Positions 1 through 9,283 of a stretch of DNA of 64,000 nucleotides are shown here, piece after piece. The notes under the pieces are model-generated. The model worked only from the letters and a program-made list of their open reading frames with translations, was not told the DNA's origin and did no database searches. The position numbers and the translations under genes were made by a program. Source of the stretch: Cellvibrio sp. 79 (GTDB lineage Bacteria > Pseudomonadota > Gammaproteobacteria > Pseudomonadales > Cellvibrionaceae); contig MVDH01000004.1 of the NCBI GenBank assembly GCA_003056245.1, positions 186,001 through 250,000 on the forward strand, read 5' to 3'. Numbering within the stretch: the first letter of the stretch is position 1; every line of letters starts with the position of its first letter.

Positions 1-161
1 TTAACAATATTAAAGATGATGTAAATATTAATATTGGTATTGCTAACCTGGCATTGAATAAGAAGCAAGAAGCTATCAGCGCGTTTAAGCAAGTTCCAGC
101 TTCGTCCAAGTTGGGTCTTCTTTCTCGTTTGTGGATAATTCAGGCCAATAAAACTAAATAA
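1..161 (+). CDS. C-terminal end of a TPR-like protein (partial)
   Basis: An open frame enters from the left edge (codons in phase with position 3) and stops at a TAA at 159-161, giving about 52 residues. The visible tail contains the stretch NIGIANLALNKKQEAISAF, which looks like half of a tetratricopeptide helix pair (small and large hydrophobic residues in TPR spacing), followed by a basic terminus. A strong terminator follows within about 60 bases, so this is the last gene of its transcript. The rest of the protein lies outside the window and its function cannot be told. Confidence 0.6.
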   Translation, partial: NNIKDDVNINIGIANLALNKKQEAISAFKQVPASSKLGLLSRLWIIQANKTK

Positions 162-222
162 GATTTCAAATTGATTTTAATCATTCATTATTTAATGATT
201 AAAGTGATGTTGTAGATCTTTT

Positions 223-257
223 AAATGCCAGTGCAATTTATTGTCCTGGCATTTTTA
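223..257 (+). terminator. Rho-independent terminator after the partial TPR-like gene
   Basis: A perfect 9-bp inverted repeat (aaatgccag at 223-231, ctggcattt at 246-254) with a 14-base loop runs straight into a T-rich tract. It ends the transcript of the gene cut by the left edge. Confidence 0.8.
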
Positions 258-354
258 TTTCCGACCTCAGTAATGCTTCGTGCATTTGTAGTCGTGCAAT
301 TCACTTCTAACTTAGTTTATTTCAAGAGATGCTAATTTGTGCGAGATGGCGCAA

Positions 355-1107
355 TTAATAGAGTGCTCTTTTAAATAATCCAATCGCCATTTGATAGCCT
401 AGTAATTGCAGTTCTGCATCATAACGATCGCCTTCATCACGCATAAATGCGTGCACGCCATTAAATTCATGCCAAGTAAAATTCACAGCTTTTTCAACCA
501 AATTTCTATACACCAGTGCACGACCTTCTGCAGGTATATGTGGGTCCTGCTTGCCCCAGATCATTTGTAGCTCGCCTTTAATTTCATTCGTGCGAGTTAA
601 ACTTTCATTACCTGATTTTGATGGGGTGAGACCGGAGTGAATATCGGTTGCGTAGAAACAACTGGTAGCTAAAATCGCCGGATTGATTGCAGCGCGATAG
701 GCAAGACCGCCGCCCAGGCAAAACCCCATTGCGCCAATTTTTCCGGAGCAATAATCCAGCGTGTGCAAATAATCAATCATGGTTTGTGTATCAGAATCAT
801 GTGCTTCAAGATACTTGGCAACTTTGTCAGCATTCCCTTTATCTCGGCCGGCATCATCATAACCAAGCACGGTTCCAATTGGATTTAACTCATGGAAAAC
901 CTCAGGAACAATCACCACAAAACCATGGCCAGCCATAATTTGTGCGCTGCGGCGAATAGGTGAGGTTTGCTGAAAAATTTCGGAGTATAGAATAATTGCA
1001 GGGAATTTTTTTCCATTGGTTTCAATGCTGTCTTTAGGGTGATATACATAACAGCGCATAGTGCCGGTGGGTGTTTCCAAATCAATCTGATGATTTTGAA
1101 TTAACAT
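355..1107 (-). CDS. Dienelactone hydrolase family protein
   Basis: This 250-residue cytoplasmic alpha/beta hydrolase belongs to the dienelactone hydrolase family, which hydrolyses lactone or ester bonds using a cysteine nucleophile. The triad is visible: Cys130 in the nucleophile elbow GFCLGG, Asp188 in WGKQDPH and His219 in NGVHAF. Length and spacing match the family. No signal peptide is present. A GAGGAG ribosome site lies just before the ATG. The gene starts 22 bp after the pabB stop and is probably co-transcribed with it, but no folate link is known; the true substrate cannot be read from sequence. Many genomes carry such proteins without a chlorocatechol pathway, so a general esterase role is as likely as true dienelactone hydrolysis. 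Confidence 0.88.
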   Translation of the reverse strand: MLIQNHQIDLETPTGTMRCYVYHPKDSIETNGKKFPAIILYSEIFQQTSPIRRSAQIMAGHGFVVIVPEVFHELNPIGTVLGYDDAGRDKGNADKVAKYLEAHDSDTQTMIDYLHTLDYCSGKIGAMGFCLGGGLAYRAAINPAILATSCFYATDIHSGLTPSKSGNESLTRTNEIKGELQMIWGKQDPHIPAEGRALVYRNLVEKAVNFTWHEFNGVHAFMRDEGDRYDAELQLLGYQMAIGLFKRALY

Positions 1108-1129
1108 TTTCTCTCCTCGGTTATTTCAA

Positions 1130-2563
1130 TTAACTAAAGTTGAGTTCCAATGTATTCATCAATACTTCGACTTTAGCAATGGACTCTCGATATTCCTGTT
1201 CAGTTTCTGAATCGGCAACTATTCCGCCGCCGCCCCAGCAATATATTTTATTGTGATCACATACCAACGTTCGTATTGCGATGCTCGTATCCATATGCCC
1301 ATTTGAGCTGATATAACCCACACTGCCGCAATAAAGCGAGCGACGGGTTGGTTCAAGTTCTTCAATAATTTCCATTGCCCGGATTTTCGGGGCACCGGTA
1401 ATGCTTCCTCCCGGGAAGCTATCGCGCAGTACCTCGATTGCTGTTGCACCTTCACGCAACTCAGCAGTGACTGTACTCACCAGGTGATGAACATTGGCGA
1501 AGCTTTGTAGCTCGCACAGTTTTGGTACTTGTACATTAATGCAGTGCTTGCTGAGATCATTACGCAGCAAATCCACAATCATTACATTTTCAGAACGATT
1601 CTTCAGGCTCTGCTGCAACCACTGGGCATTGACCATATCTTCTGCGGTTGATATTCCCCGTTTAATTGTTCCTTTGATTGGTTTGGTTTCTACCTGTTTA
1701 CCATTGACCTGAATAAAACGCTCCGGAGATAAGCTGAGTACAGCCCCGTTTTTTAGTTGCATAAAACCGGAAAAAGGTGAAGGCAGGGCTTTGCGCAATA
1801 ACAAATAGGCAGTTAAAGGATTGCCGTGAAAGTCTGCATCAAACCGTTGAGCAAAATTTACCTGATAACAATCGCCCGCAAGAATATATTCCTGGATTCT
1901 GGCAATAGCTGCGTAATAATTTTCAGGACTAAGGTTGCGATTAAATTTGCTAATCTTGAAAATATTTTCATTATCAGAAAAAAATAATTCCAGATCGCGA
2001 AATGTCTTCTCTTGCGCTGAATTTGAGCAAAGGGTTTCGATTTCAGAAAAGTTGTACAGTCCTCCCAGGCGTTGGCTCAATGACTCATTTATTACTAACC
2101 ACGCTTGTTGTTGCTGATGATCCTGGATAATTGCCCATGGATATAATCCCAGGCACATATTGGGGAGATGAATATCTTGCTGCGCTTTCGCTGGTAGTTT
2201 TTCCAGTCGACGCCCCAAATCATAACCAAAATAACCAAGTGCTCCACCAGTAAAAGGTAATCCTTCGATGTGCTCGTCATCAGTTGGCAAATATTGTTTT
2301 AGCAGGGCAAAAGGGTCCATAAGTGACTCTTTATATGTGCCGTCATAAAAATAAATATCTGTTTTTTCAGCGTGTGTTTCCAGCAGGCATTGCGGAGCCG
2401 CACTAATAATATCGAAACGGCCATAAGGGCTGTTGGGATGACATGAGTCCAGCCAGATTGCATAGGGTAAATGGCGGACACGTAAAAACCAGCAGGCAGA
2501 TTCTGGCTGATAAACAATTGGTTTGATCAAAAGGCCTGGATGCATCTGTGTGGGGTATCGCAA
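1130..2563 (-). CDS. pabB: Aminodeoxychorismate synthase component I (PabB)
   Basis: PabB converts chorismate and ammonia from its glutaminase partner PabA to 4-amino-4-deoxychorismate, the precursor of p-aminobenzoate and folate. The 477-residue protein has the chorismate-binding fold. Around residues 295-300 it reads PIKGT; the lysine here is the PabB hallmark, where anthranilate synthase TrpE has alanine. Further family motifs are DLLRND near 331-336 and GGSITGAPK near 385-393. A weaker N-terminal domain precedes residue 200. The start used gives MRYPTQMHP; a second ATG six codons later is possible. The gene is divergent from the lipoprotein gene at 2665 and leads a two-gene transcript with the dienelactone hydrolase. 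PabA is not in this window. Confidence 0.93.
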   Translation of the reverse strand: MRYPTQMHPGLLIKPIVYQPESACWFLRVRHLPYAIWLDSCHPNSPYGRFDIISAAPQCLLETHAEKTDIYFYDGTYKESLMDPFALLKQYLPTDDEHIEGLPFTGGALGYFGYDLGRRLEKLPAKAQQDIHLPNMCLGLYPWAIIQDHQQQQAWLVINESLSQRLGGLYNFSEIETLCSNSAQEKTFRDLELFFSDNENIFKISKFNRNLSPENYYAAIARIQEYILAGDCYQVNFAQRFDADFHGNPLTAYLLLRKALPSPFSGFMQLKNGAVLSLSPERFIQVNGKQVETKPIKGTIKRGISTAEDMVNAQWLQQSLKNRSENVMIVDLLRNDLSKHCINVQVPKLCELQSFANVHHLVSTVTAELREGATAIEVLRDSFPGGSITGAPKIRAMEIIEELEPTRRSLYCGSVGYISSNGHMDTSIAIRTLVCDHNKIYCWGGGGIVADSETEQEYRESIAKVEVLMNTLELNFS

Positions 2564-2664
2564 ATCAGCACTAAACGTTTGACCTATAAAAAAGGCACAA
2601 ACAAGGGAGTTGTATTCTACCTTATACTGGTCCGATATTCGGTATCTGATAAAGGAGTAATTTC

Positions 2665-3693
2665 ATGTCTCAGATTAAACAACTCAATCTTGCGACCTTG
2701 CGTGTGGCGAAAGCGGTGTTTTTGGCGTTTTTGCTGGGCGGATGTTCCCCATCGCCCGCGCCTGAAACAGAAAATAACCCTGATAGCGATGCAGTAGCAG
2801 CAGAAGAGGCCGATGCAGATTCGTATTCGCAAAGCTTGCTGGATGAGGGCTGGCGCAAGGGTAACCTGGAGATCCGCTTTGAATTGGCTCAAGCTGCCAA
2901 TGCCAGTGAATCAACTGCAAATGGTGGGCAAATTACCAGTGTATGGAGTACCACGATTACTGCTCGTACAACACAGGAGGTGCTCGTCATACCCGATTTG
3001 CGCGTATTGGTTCCTGATTCCGGTACCGACGACGAGCGTCGTTCGGCAATGGAGTCTAGCCCCTATATTATTGAAGAAGGTGCGGAGCCCACGGTAGAAG
3101 GAACGGTAACCAATTCGTTGCGTTTTGAATCCAATGACCCAAATGCCAATGATTATATTCGCCTTACACGTACCGTTAATGAAAACGGCAAGGTTAGTGA
3201 TTTGAGTTTGACCAATATGCATCCATCCCTTTACGGTAAGGGGCATGAGGTAAGTTTGCGCCTGGAATATGAAACGCAACGTGAAACCAGTTTGCAGGCT
3301 GTAGCTGCTAATGGTGGTCTCCCCCTGTCGGACAATAATGTGAGCAATCCGCAAGAACGAATTGAATTGTCGTTATTCCCGGCTCCTAATGCAGATGGCT
3401 TGAATAACTACCCTTATATTGAGGAGTCTTTGCCTGAGGATTTACAGGCAACTGTGACAAAGCAGCATCTGGACACATTGGCGATGCTACAACAATTAAT
3501 GAGTGATGCTGCGCCTGTACAATTTATGATGCGGGCAGGACTGGTTACCTATGCAGAATCCGATAAGCTGGTGCTTGAATATAATTATTCCGGCAACAAA
3601 CAAATCCCATACATGGCGGGGATAGAAGGTTTTATCGGAACCCCATCACCAAATACATTGAAAATCACCATTAGCCTGACCGCTGGTAAATAG
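2665..3693 (+). CDS. Lipoprotein of unknown function, first gene of a four-gene envelope operon
   Basis: I do not recognise the family. The 342-residue product has a lipoprotein signal: a hydrophobic stretch ending in LLGGC (Cys near residue 27), followed by a Pro/Glu/Asp-rich linker. The rest is mostly beta-strand-like with no recognised catalytic motif. Start choice is supported by AAGGAG eight bases before the ATG. The stop is 4 bp before the next gene, and three more genes follow with small gaps, so this is an operon with DUF4230, DUF2339 and DUF3999 proteins, all membrane or envelope products. A structural or sensory role at the membrane is a guess from context only. Confidence 0.75.
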   Translation: MSQIKQLNLATLRVAKAVFLAFLLGGCSPSPAPETENNPDSDAVAAEEADADSYSQSLLDEGWRKGNLEIRFELAQAANASESTANGGQITSVWSTTITARTTQEVLVIPDLRVLVPDSGTDDERRSAMESSPYIIEEGAEPTVEGTVTNSLRFESNDPNANDYIRLTRTVNENGKVSDLSLTNMHPSLYGKGHEVSLRLEYETQRETSLQAVAANGGLPLSDNNVSNPQERIELSLFPAPNADGLNNYPYIEESLPEDLQATVTKQHLDTLAMLQQLMSDAAPVQFMMRAGLVTYAESDKLVLEYNYSGNKQIPYMAGIEGFIGTPSPNTLKITISLTAGK

Positions 3694-3697
3694 TTCT

Positions 3698-4321
3698 ATG
3701 GATGTTTTTTTATTTTTTGTTGCCTTGCTGCTGGGCGGATTTACCGCATGGCAGGGTTTTAGTTGGTACTACGCCAAAAAACTTAATAAAAATAGTCATG
3801 ACGTTGCGGTTGAATCCCAGGTGTTGCTGGAGCGAATTGAAAAAGTTTTCAAGGTGGTTCTAGCGGAAGGTTTTTTCACTGAAATTTATGATCACAACAC
3901 TAAAAAAGATTTTTTTGGCATTTTCAAAACCAACAGCAAGGCATTAGTTGTTGCCAAGGCAAAAGTTTCTGTTGGTTTTGATTTTGCGAAAATGCGTTTT
4001 CGCCGTGATCACCTCAATAAAAAATTAGTGGTAGAACATTTTGCCGAAGCCGAAATTCTTTCCATCGATACAGATTACAAGTTTTACGATCTCAATCAGG
4101 GATTATTGAATAAATTTGATAACGAGGATTACACCGAAATACTCGCTGAAGCAAAAAAATTAATGCAGGAAAAGGCCCAGCAGAGTGAACTGCCGCTGAT
4201 AGCGCAAAAGCAAGTTGAACTAATGATGCAACAGCTTTGTGCTTCTGTTGGTTGGCAGTTGGAGCAAGAAAAAGTGTTGAAACCATTAAAAACGGCTCAG
4301 ATGATTATAAACAACAAATAA
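3698..4321 (+). CDS. DUF4230 domain-containing membrane-anchored protein
   Basis: The 207-residue product has one N-terminal membrane helix (residues about 2-20) and a soluble domain matching the DUF4230 pattern: a strand region with VVAKAKVSVGFDF, a conserved AEILSIDTD turn, then C-terminal helices. Nothing enzymatic is visible, and the family has no assigned function. It sits 4 bp after the lipoprotein gene and 25 bp before the DUF2339 gene, so translation and transcription are probably coupled. The topology suggests that most of the protein faces the periplasm, but this is not certain. Confidence 0.75.
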   Translation: MDVFLFFVALLLGGFTAWQGFSWYYAKKLNKNSHDVAVESQVLLERIEKVFKVVLAEGFFTEIYDHNTKKDFFGIFKTNSKALVVAKAKVSVGFDFAKMRFRRDHLNKKLVVEHFAEAEILSIDTDYKFYDLNQGLLNKFDNEDYTEILAEAKKLMQEKAQQSELPLIAQKQVELMMQQLCASVGWQLEQEKVLKPLKTAQMIINNK

Positions 4322-4346
4322 TAGATCGCTAAAACAGGGATACTTC

Positions 4347-7196
4347 ATGATAGTGCTTATGGTTTTTACATTGATAGGAATGGTTATCGGGGAAATTGCA
4401 TTTTCCGGTGGTGGCTGGCTTATCGGGGGAGCTTTAGGGTTTTTAATTACCAAAGTTTCGCAAATGAATACTAAAGTGAATCGACTGGAGCGAGATCTTA
4501 ATCTGTTACAAGAACAGCAAAAAAATTATGATCAAAAGAAACATGCGGCACCAATCAATGTTTCGGTACAACCCGAATCGCAAACAGAAAACAGACAATC
4601 CGTTTCGTCACGCAATGTTTCACCAACAGAAGCACGGGCTCCATTAGCCGATCGTCTAAAAGCCCATGGGATAGATTTACCGCCAGAGTCATCATCCACC
4701 ACAGAATTACCAATCACTGATAAAGAGTTAGAGTCCCTTGCATTAGCGACCACACCAGAATCGATATCGTCTCAAGAACTTAAAAAAGCAGACCCTGTTG
4801 TTGCCAGGCCACAATCTTTCATTCATAAGCAGGAAAAACCCGCACAACCTAATCCTATCGAAAAAGCAGTTGATTATGTGCGCCGCTTTTTTACCGAAGG
4901 CAATCCTATTGTACGTATTGGTATGGTGGTGATGTTTTTTGGTCTGAGTTTTCTAGTGAAGTATGCTTCCAACCAAGGATTGTTACCACTTGAATTACGC
5001 ATGGCTGCGGTTGCAGCAGTGGCTATTGCACTAATAGGTATCGGTTGGAAAACCCGTACAAGAGCGGGTGGCTATGGTTTGGTATTGCAAGGCGGTGGCA
5101 TTGCTGCGCTTTATCTTACGGTATTTGTCGCCGCCAAAATGTATTCATTAATGCCTACCGGTGTGGCATTTGGTTTGATGTTTATTATTGTGATGCTCGG
5201 AGTAATGCTTGCCGTTTTGCAAAATGCACAAGTGTTGGCATTAATGGCAACCGCCGGAGGGTTTCTCGCACCAATACTAACGTCGGATGGCTCTGGTAAT
5301 CATGTCGGTTTATTCAGTTTTTATTTGCTCCTGAATCTTGGGATCCTTGCAATAGCCTGGTTTAAAACATGGCGCATGTTGAATTGGGTTGGATTTGTTT
5401 TTACCTTTGTAATTACCTCAACCTGGGGTGTTTTAAAATACGAACCCCATTTATATGCGAGCACCCAACCATTCTTGCTTGCATTTTTTGCGCTTTATTT
5501 AATCGTATCGGTTTTGTTTTCGCTCAAACAACCACCGAATTTAAAAGGCTTGGTTGATGGCAGCCTTGTATTCGGTTTGCCAATTGTTGGCTTTGGTTTG
5601 CAAACGGCATTGTTAAGGCATACTGAATATGGTTTGGCAATCAGCGCATTAATTCTTGCTGTTATTTATATGTCTCTGGCACGTTTTCTGTGGGGTAAAT
5701 ATCAGCAAACTCATCGCGTACTCATTGAATCGTTTATTGCACTTGGCGTTACTTTTGCGACATTAACTATTCCGCTTGCTCTGGATGCCCAATGGACGTC
5801 AGCAACATGGGCACTGGAAGCTACTGGCTTAATTTGGATTGGTTTGCGCCAACAACGTTTCTTACCTCGTCTTGCCGGATACTTATTACATCTCGCCGCT
5901 GCATTATCGCTATTGATTCATGATATTCATGCGGGCGCTACACCAATAATTAGCGGTGATTTTATTGGCCTGTTTATTCTCGCCGCTTCTGCATTCTGCA
6001 TTTCCTGGTTATTGAATTGCTTTATGGAAAATACGAATCGTTTTGATCGCATGCTGACTGATTTAGCAATGATCATAGGCTGGATCTGGTGGCTGGTAGC
6101 AGGTTACATTGAAATTAATGCTCATGTGCCCGGTGAACAACACCTTCCATCATTCATTGTATTTTTCTCGCTTTCTACAGCGGCTTTGTCATTGCTCAGT
6201 GTAAAAATTCAATGGGTGCAGTTAACACGAATCGGGTTTTGGTTGTTACCACTCACTGTATTGTTTGCGATGAGCAATTTGGGCGAAGGATTATTTCTTG
6301 GTTATGACATTTATCCATCGCAAAGTTGGGGATTATTGGCGTGGATCATTTTTGCTGCGGTGCAATATCGTTTTCTATGGCGACGCGGAGAGCAGGGCGC
6401 AACGGGACTATTAAGTGTTTACCATGTGTTAACAGCCTGGTTTCTACTTAGCCTTGTGTATTGGGAAGCCAGCTATTGGCAACACGAATTACAATGGTTC
6501 GGCACCAGCGCTGCCATTTTATGGTTTGCCTGTTTGGTTGTGCCATTGGTAGCGCTTTTGTATTTCACCAAAACAACGCTTTGGCCTTTTGCACAATACA
6601 CAGCTGATTATAAAAATTTGATTCCAGTCCCATTAATATTCTTTGTGTTGCTCTGGTTTATTTATGCTTGCAGTTATTCCGGTATAACCAATCAATTCTA
6701 TCTGCCGATATTAAACCCGCTTGATTTGGCCCAAGCCGCAGTATTATTAATTTTCGGCTATGCAATAAAACGTGGTTTTATAGGCTTGGATAAGGCGCCA
6801 GCAGAAATGCGTTATGGGTTAATTGGTATTCTCGGTTTTGTCTGGATCAATACAGTGTTGTTGCGGGCAGTCCATCACTATGCCGCTATCGATTATGTAG
6901 CTTACACAATGTGGAATTCAGTTGTAGTACAGATGGCACTTTCTATTCTTTGGGCGGTTTGTGCACTTGTTATCATGAATCTCTCACGTCGTATTCAAAT
7001 GCGTGAATTATGGATGATGGGCATGGGTTTATTAATCTTGATAGTCATCAAACTTTTTACCAAGGATTTGAGCGGCGCAGGTACGCTAGCTGGTATTGTG
7101 TCTTTTATGGTGGTAGGTGGTTTGATGTTATTAATTGGTTATTTATCGCCAATCCCGGCAAAAAACAAATCGGCAAATGAATTGTCTGAGCAATAA
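4347..7196 (+). CDS. DUF2339 polytopic membrane protein
   Basis: This is a very hydrophobic protein of 949 residues with an N-terminal membrane helix, then a heptad-like segment (about 35-65, NRLERDLNLLQEQQ, probable coiled coil), a polar Ser/Thr/Pro-rich linker to about 175, and then some two dozen predicted membrane segments to the C-terminus. This architecture is that of DUF2339 proteins. The molecular function of the family is unknown; the many helices resemble a transporter or envelope scaffold. It is followed closely by a DUF3999 gene, a pairing common in gammaproteobacteria, which suggests that the two products work together. Confidence 0.85.
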   Translation: MIVLMVFTLIGMVIGEIAFSGGGWLIGGALGFLITKVSQMNTKVNRLERDLNLLQEQQKNYDQKKHAAPINVSVQPESQTENRQSVSSRNVSPTEARAPLADRLKAHGIDLPPESSSTTELPITDKELESLALATTPESISSQELKKADPVVARPQSFIHKQEKPAQPNPIEKAVDYVRRFFTEGNPIVRIGMVVMFFGLSFLVKYASNQGLLPLELRMAAVAAVAIALIGIGWKTRTRAGGYGLVLQGGGIAALYLTVFVAAKMYSLMPTGVAFGLMFIIVMLGVMLAVLQNAQVLALMATAGGFLAPILTSDGSGNHVGLFSFYLLLNLGILAIAWFKTWRMLNWVGFVFTFVITSTWGVLKYEPHLYASTQPFLLAFFALYLIVSVLFSLKQPPNLKGLVDGSLVFGLPIVGFGLQTALLRHTEYGLAISALILAVIYMSLARFLWGKYQQTHRVLIESFIALGVTFATLTIPLALDAQWTSATWALEATGLIWIGLRQQRFLPRLAGYLLHLAAALSLLIHDIHAGATPIISGDFIGLFILAASAFCISWLLNCFMENTNRFDRMLTDLAMIIGWIWWLVAGYIEINAHVPGEQHLPSFIVFFSLSTAALSLLSVKIQWVQLTRIGFWLLPLTVLFAMSNLGEGLFLGYDIYPSQSWGLLAWIIFAAVQYRFLWRRGEQGATGLLSVYHVLTAWFLLSLVYWEASYWQHELQWFGTSAAILWFACLVVPLVALLYFTKTTLWPFAQYTADYKNLIPVPLIFFVLLWFIYACSYSGITNQFYLPILNPLDLAQAAVLLIFGYAIKRGFIGLDKAPAEMRYGLIGILGFVWINTVLLRAVHHYAAIDYVAYTMWNSVVVQMALSILWAVCALVIMNLSRRIQMRELWMMGMGLLILIVIKLFTKDLSGAGTLAGIVSFMVVGGLMLLIGYLSPIPAKNKSANELSEQ

Positions 7197-7256
7197 CGGT
7201 AATTCGTGACTACTGGTGTCTTAATCAGTAGTCCGTTTTTTGAGGTGAGTAATCGA

Positions 7257-8669
7257 ATGACGTGTATAAAAAATTATTGTCTTGGTAGTTTTCTGTTTTG
7301 GTTGAGCGCCATCGCGGCCGCGGATGTAGTACCCGTATATCAAATTGATCAAGCTTCCGGCACCTATCTACAAACAACACTTACCCATGATATTTATCGC
7401 TACGCAGCAGACTCGCACCTGAACGATCTGGTAGTTACTGATCAACAAGGCAACAAATTACCTCACCGCATCAATAATGCTATCCCGGTAAATGAGCGCA
7501 CGCATCAGGCGCTGTTGCATTTCTTTCCCGTTGCAGTAGGAGCACCACCGGAAACGCTTCTGGCTCTTAGTAGTGCTTCCATTAAACTGGATGATAATGA
7601 AATTTCCGTGAGCGTGGAAAAAACTATCAATGAACAATTGATAGATAAAAATGCGCCTATCGATTTTTATGTGGTGGATTTAAGTGATACACGAACACGT
7701 GCCGATAAATTAATTGTTGATTGGCAAGTAAGTGAAACCAATCAATATCTCGAAGTAGAGGTTAGCGGTACTAACGATTTAACCAATTGGTCCGCTATTA
7801 CGCGAGCCACCTTGGCTCAATTGCAGAAATATGGGCAAAAACTGGCTCGAAATAAAATCAATTTAAATTTGGCGGAAATGCAATACGCTTATGTGCGCCT
7901 GAAATTTTTACGTGGTGGTGAACAGCTGCAATTAACCAGCATTACTTTGGAAAACACCGATAAAGTGGCTTCGGCGCCTGCTCTTGATAGCTGGAGCGTA
8001 TCGGGCGAACTTGCTGAGGAACAGGAATCTGCTTTGCGCAGCGGCGATCATTCACCGGTTGTAAACGTGGCTGCATGGGAATTTACGCGCGATGATATAA
8101 CACCGGTATCGCAATTCGGTATACAACTGGGAACGCTGATGTATGGTGATTCTATTCAGGTATTTTCACGCAGTTTAGAGAAAAAAGCCTGGCAACTGGT
8201 TCATCGGGGAATTTGGTTTAATGCACAGGTTGGTAATGAGTGGCAGCAAAGTGATGCGATTACTATAAATCAAAATACCGACACCCAATGGCGTATTGAA
8301 CTTAATGAGCTGGTGCGCACTAAAGCTGAACCGGTTTTGGTCTTCCACCATCAGCCAGAGACGCTACAATTTATTGCAAACAATGCCGCGCCTTTTAAAA
8401 TTTCAATAGAAACCGATCCAGCACAACACAAGCAAAACACCAGCGCACAAATATTTTCACAGTTGATTAATGGAAAGGAAATTCAATGGACGCAAGTCAA
8501 CTTTTCCGAATTAAAACCAGGCTTGGGTTCCTTCGCACGCCATGGTTTGCAGATAAGCTGGAAAACTATTTTGTTCTGGGGATTTCTGATTATCGCCGTT
8601 GGAGTTTTAATTGGTGTGGCAGTTCGGCTCATTGGCCAATTAAAAAATTCACCAACTACCGACCCTTAA
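7257..8669 (+). CDS. DUF3999 family periplasmic protein with C-terminal anchor
   Basis: The 470-residue product fits the DUF3999 family: a secreted beta-rich protein with one C-terminal membrane helix (about 438-460, ILFWGFLIIAVGVLIG), and hence a periplasmic domain tethered to the inner membrane. An upstream GTG at 7206 is in frame. I prefer the ATG at 7257 because it has a GAGGTGAG ribosome site and gives a clean signal peptide ending near the AIAAAD cleavage region. It is the last gene of the operon and lies 60 bp after the DUF2339 gene. The function is unknown; the conserved pairing with DUF2339 is the only clue. Confidence 0.82.
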   Translation: MTCIKNYCLGSFLFWLSAIAAADVVPVYQIDQASGTYLQTTLTHDIYRYAADSHLNDLVVTDQQGNKLPHRINNAIPVNERTHQALLHFFPVAVGAPPETLLALSSASIKLDDNEISVSVEKTINEQLIDKNAPIDFYVVDLSDTRTRADKLIVDWQVSETNQYLEVEVSGTNDLTNWSAITRATLAQLQKYGQKLARNKINLNLAEMQYAYVRLKFLRGGEQLQLTSITLENTDKVASAPALDSWSVSGELAEEQESALRSGDHSPVVNVAAWEFTRDDITPVSQFGIQLGTLMYGDSIQVFSRSLEKKAWQLVHRGIWFNAQVGNEWQQSDAITINQNTDTQWRIELNELVRTKAEPVLVFHHQPETLQFIANNAAPFKISIETDPAQHKQNTSAQIFSQLINGKEIQWTQVNFSELKPGLGSFARHGLQISWKTILFWGFLIIAVGVLIGVAVRLIGQLKNSPTTDP

Positions 8670-8763
8670 GTTTTAACGGAAGTGAATATCCGAACTTTAA
8701 ATTGTTATGATTCAGTCACTGTATGAAAATTGCTGGAATTTATAAGGTGAAATTTTTTTCATA

Positions 8764-8795
8764 AAAATGGTTACGTAACAAAACGCTACGTAACC
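8764..8795 (-). terminator. Terminator downstream of the small minus-strand gene
   Basis: A perfect 9-bp inverted repeat, ggttacgta (8769-8777) and tacgtaacc (8787-8795), is followed on the minus strand by CCATTTTTAT. It lies directly after the stop of the 59-codon gene at 8803 and supports that gene being transcribed. Confidence 0.6.
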
Positions 8796-8802
8796 ACAAT
8801 TA

Positions 8803-8982
8803 TCATGCCGCACTGACTTTAAATTGCGATGTCTGGAATGATTTGCAGATAAACAGCAACGTTTCGCGAGTTTTTAAATCCTCTACTTTGCGCGCAATTT
8901 CAATCGCTTCTTCAAAGCGATGTTGTATACACAAAATACGTGCAGTTCGAATTCGCTCTATATCACTCAGTTCTGTTCCCAT
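8803..8982 (-). CDS. Small hypothetical helical protein
   Basis: The 59-residue product is predicted to be all helical, with a central segment RFEEAIEIARKVEDLKTRET that resembles one TPR-like helix pair. I chose the ATG at 8982 over an in-frame TTG at 8997 because AGAGG stands seven bases upstream of the ATG. A clear terminator follows the stop. The gene stands alone between two convergent or divergent neighbours. I do not recognise it. Codon use and the flanking signals favour a real gene, but it is short. Confidence 0.55.
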   Translation of the reverse strand: MGTELSDIERIRTARILCIQHRFEEAIEIARKVEDLKTRETLLFICKSFQTSQFKVSAA

Positions 8983-9283
8983 AGGGTTGCCTCTCAAGAT
9001 CTTTCCGTGGTTAAAAGGGAGAATTTGATGAATTAACGCTTCCTTTGAATGCTCCGTCTTATTGCACCGCTCTCTCGGTAATCATCCTGAAAATGTCCTT
9101 TGTGTATGAAATTTAGTCAAACTCGTTAGGAATGAAAGCCGTTTAAACGTTTTTTTAGAAGGTATTGCCGATATCGCTGGCGTTTCCCGGAATTAAGGTT
9201 TGGTTTTGTAAACTGATCTGCCATTTATCTTATAATTAGGCTAGGCTTGCTGAAAATGCTAATAACCTACAGGAACCCTGACC
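8983..9283. other. Divergent intergenic region
   Basis: About 300 bases between the small minus-strand gene and the DUF1080 gene. It must hold both promoters. An AGGA ribosome site precedes the ATG at 9284. I see no strong palindrome or second small gene here. Confidence 0.5.

Noticed and set aside
2911-3354. 147-codon minus-strand open frame within the lipoprotein gene
   Set aside because: Fully antisense to a gene with lipobox and ribosome site; no motif; typical shadow.
7206-7256. Upstream GTG start for the DUF3999 gene
   Set aside because: It would put 17 polar residues before the signal peptide; the ATG at 7257 has a far better ribosome site.
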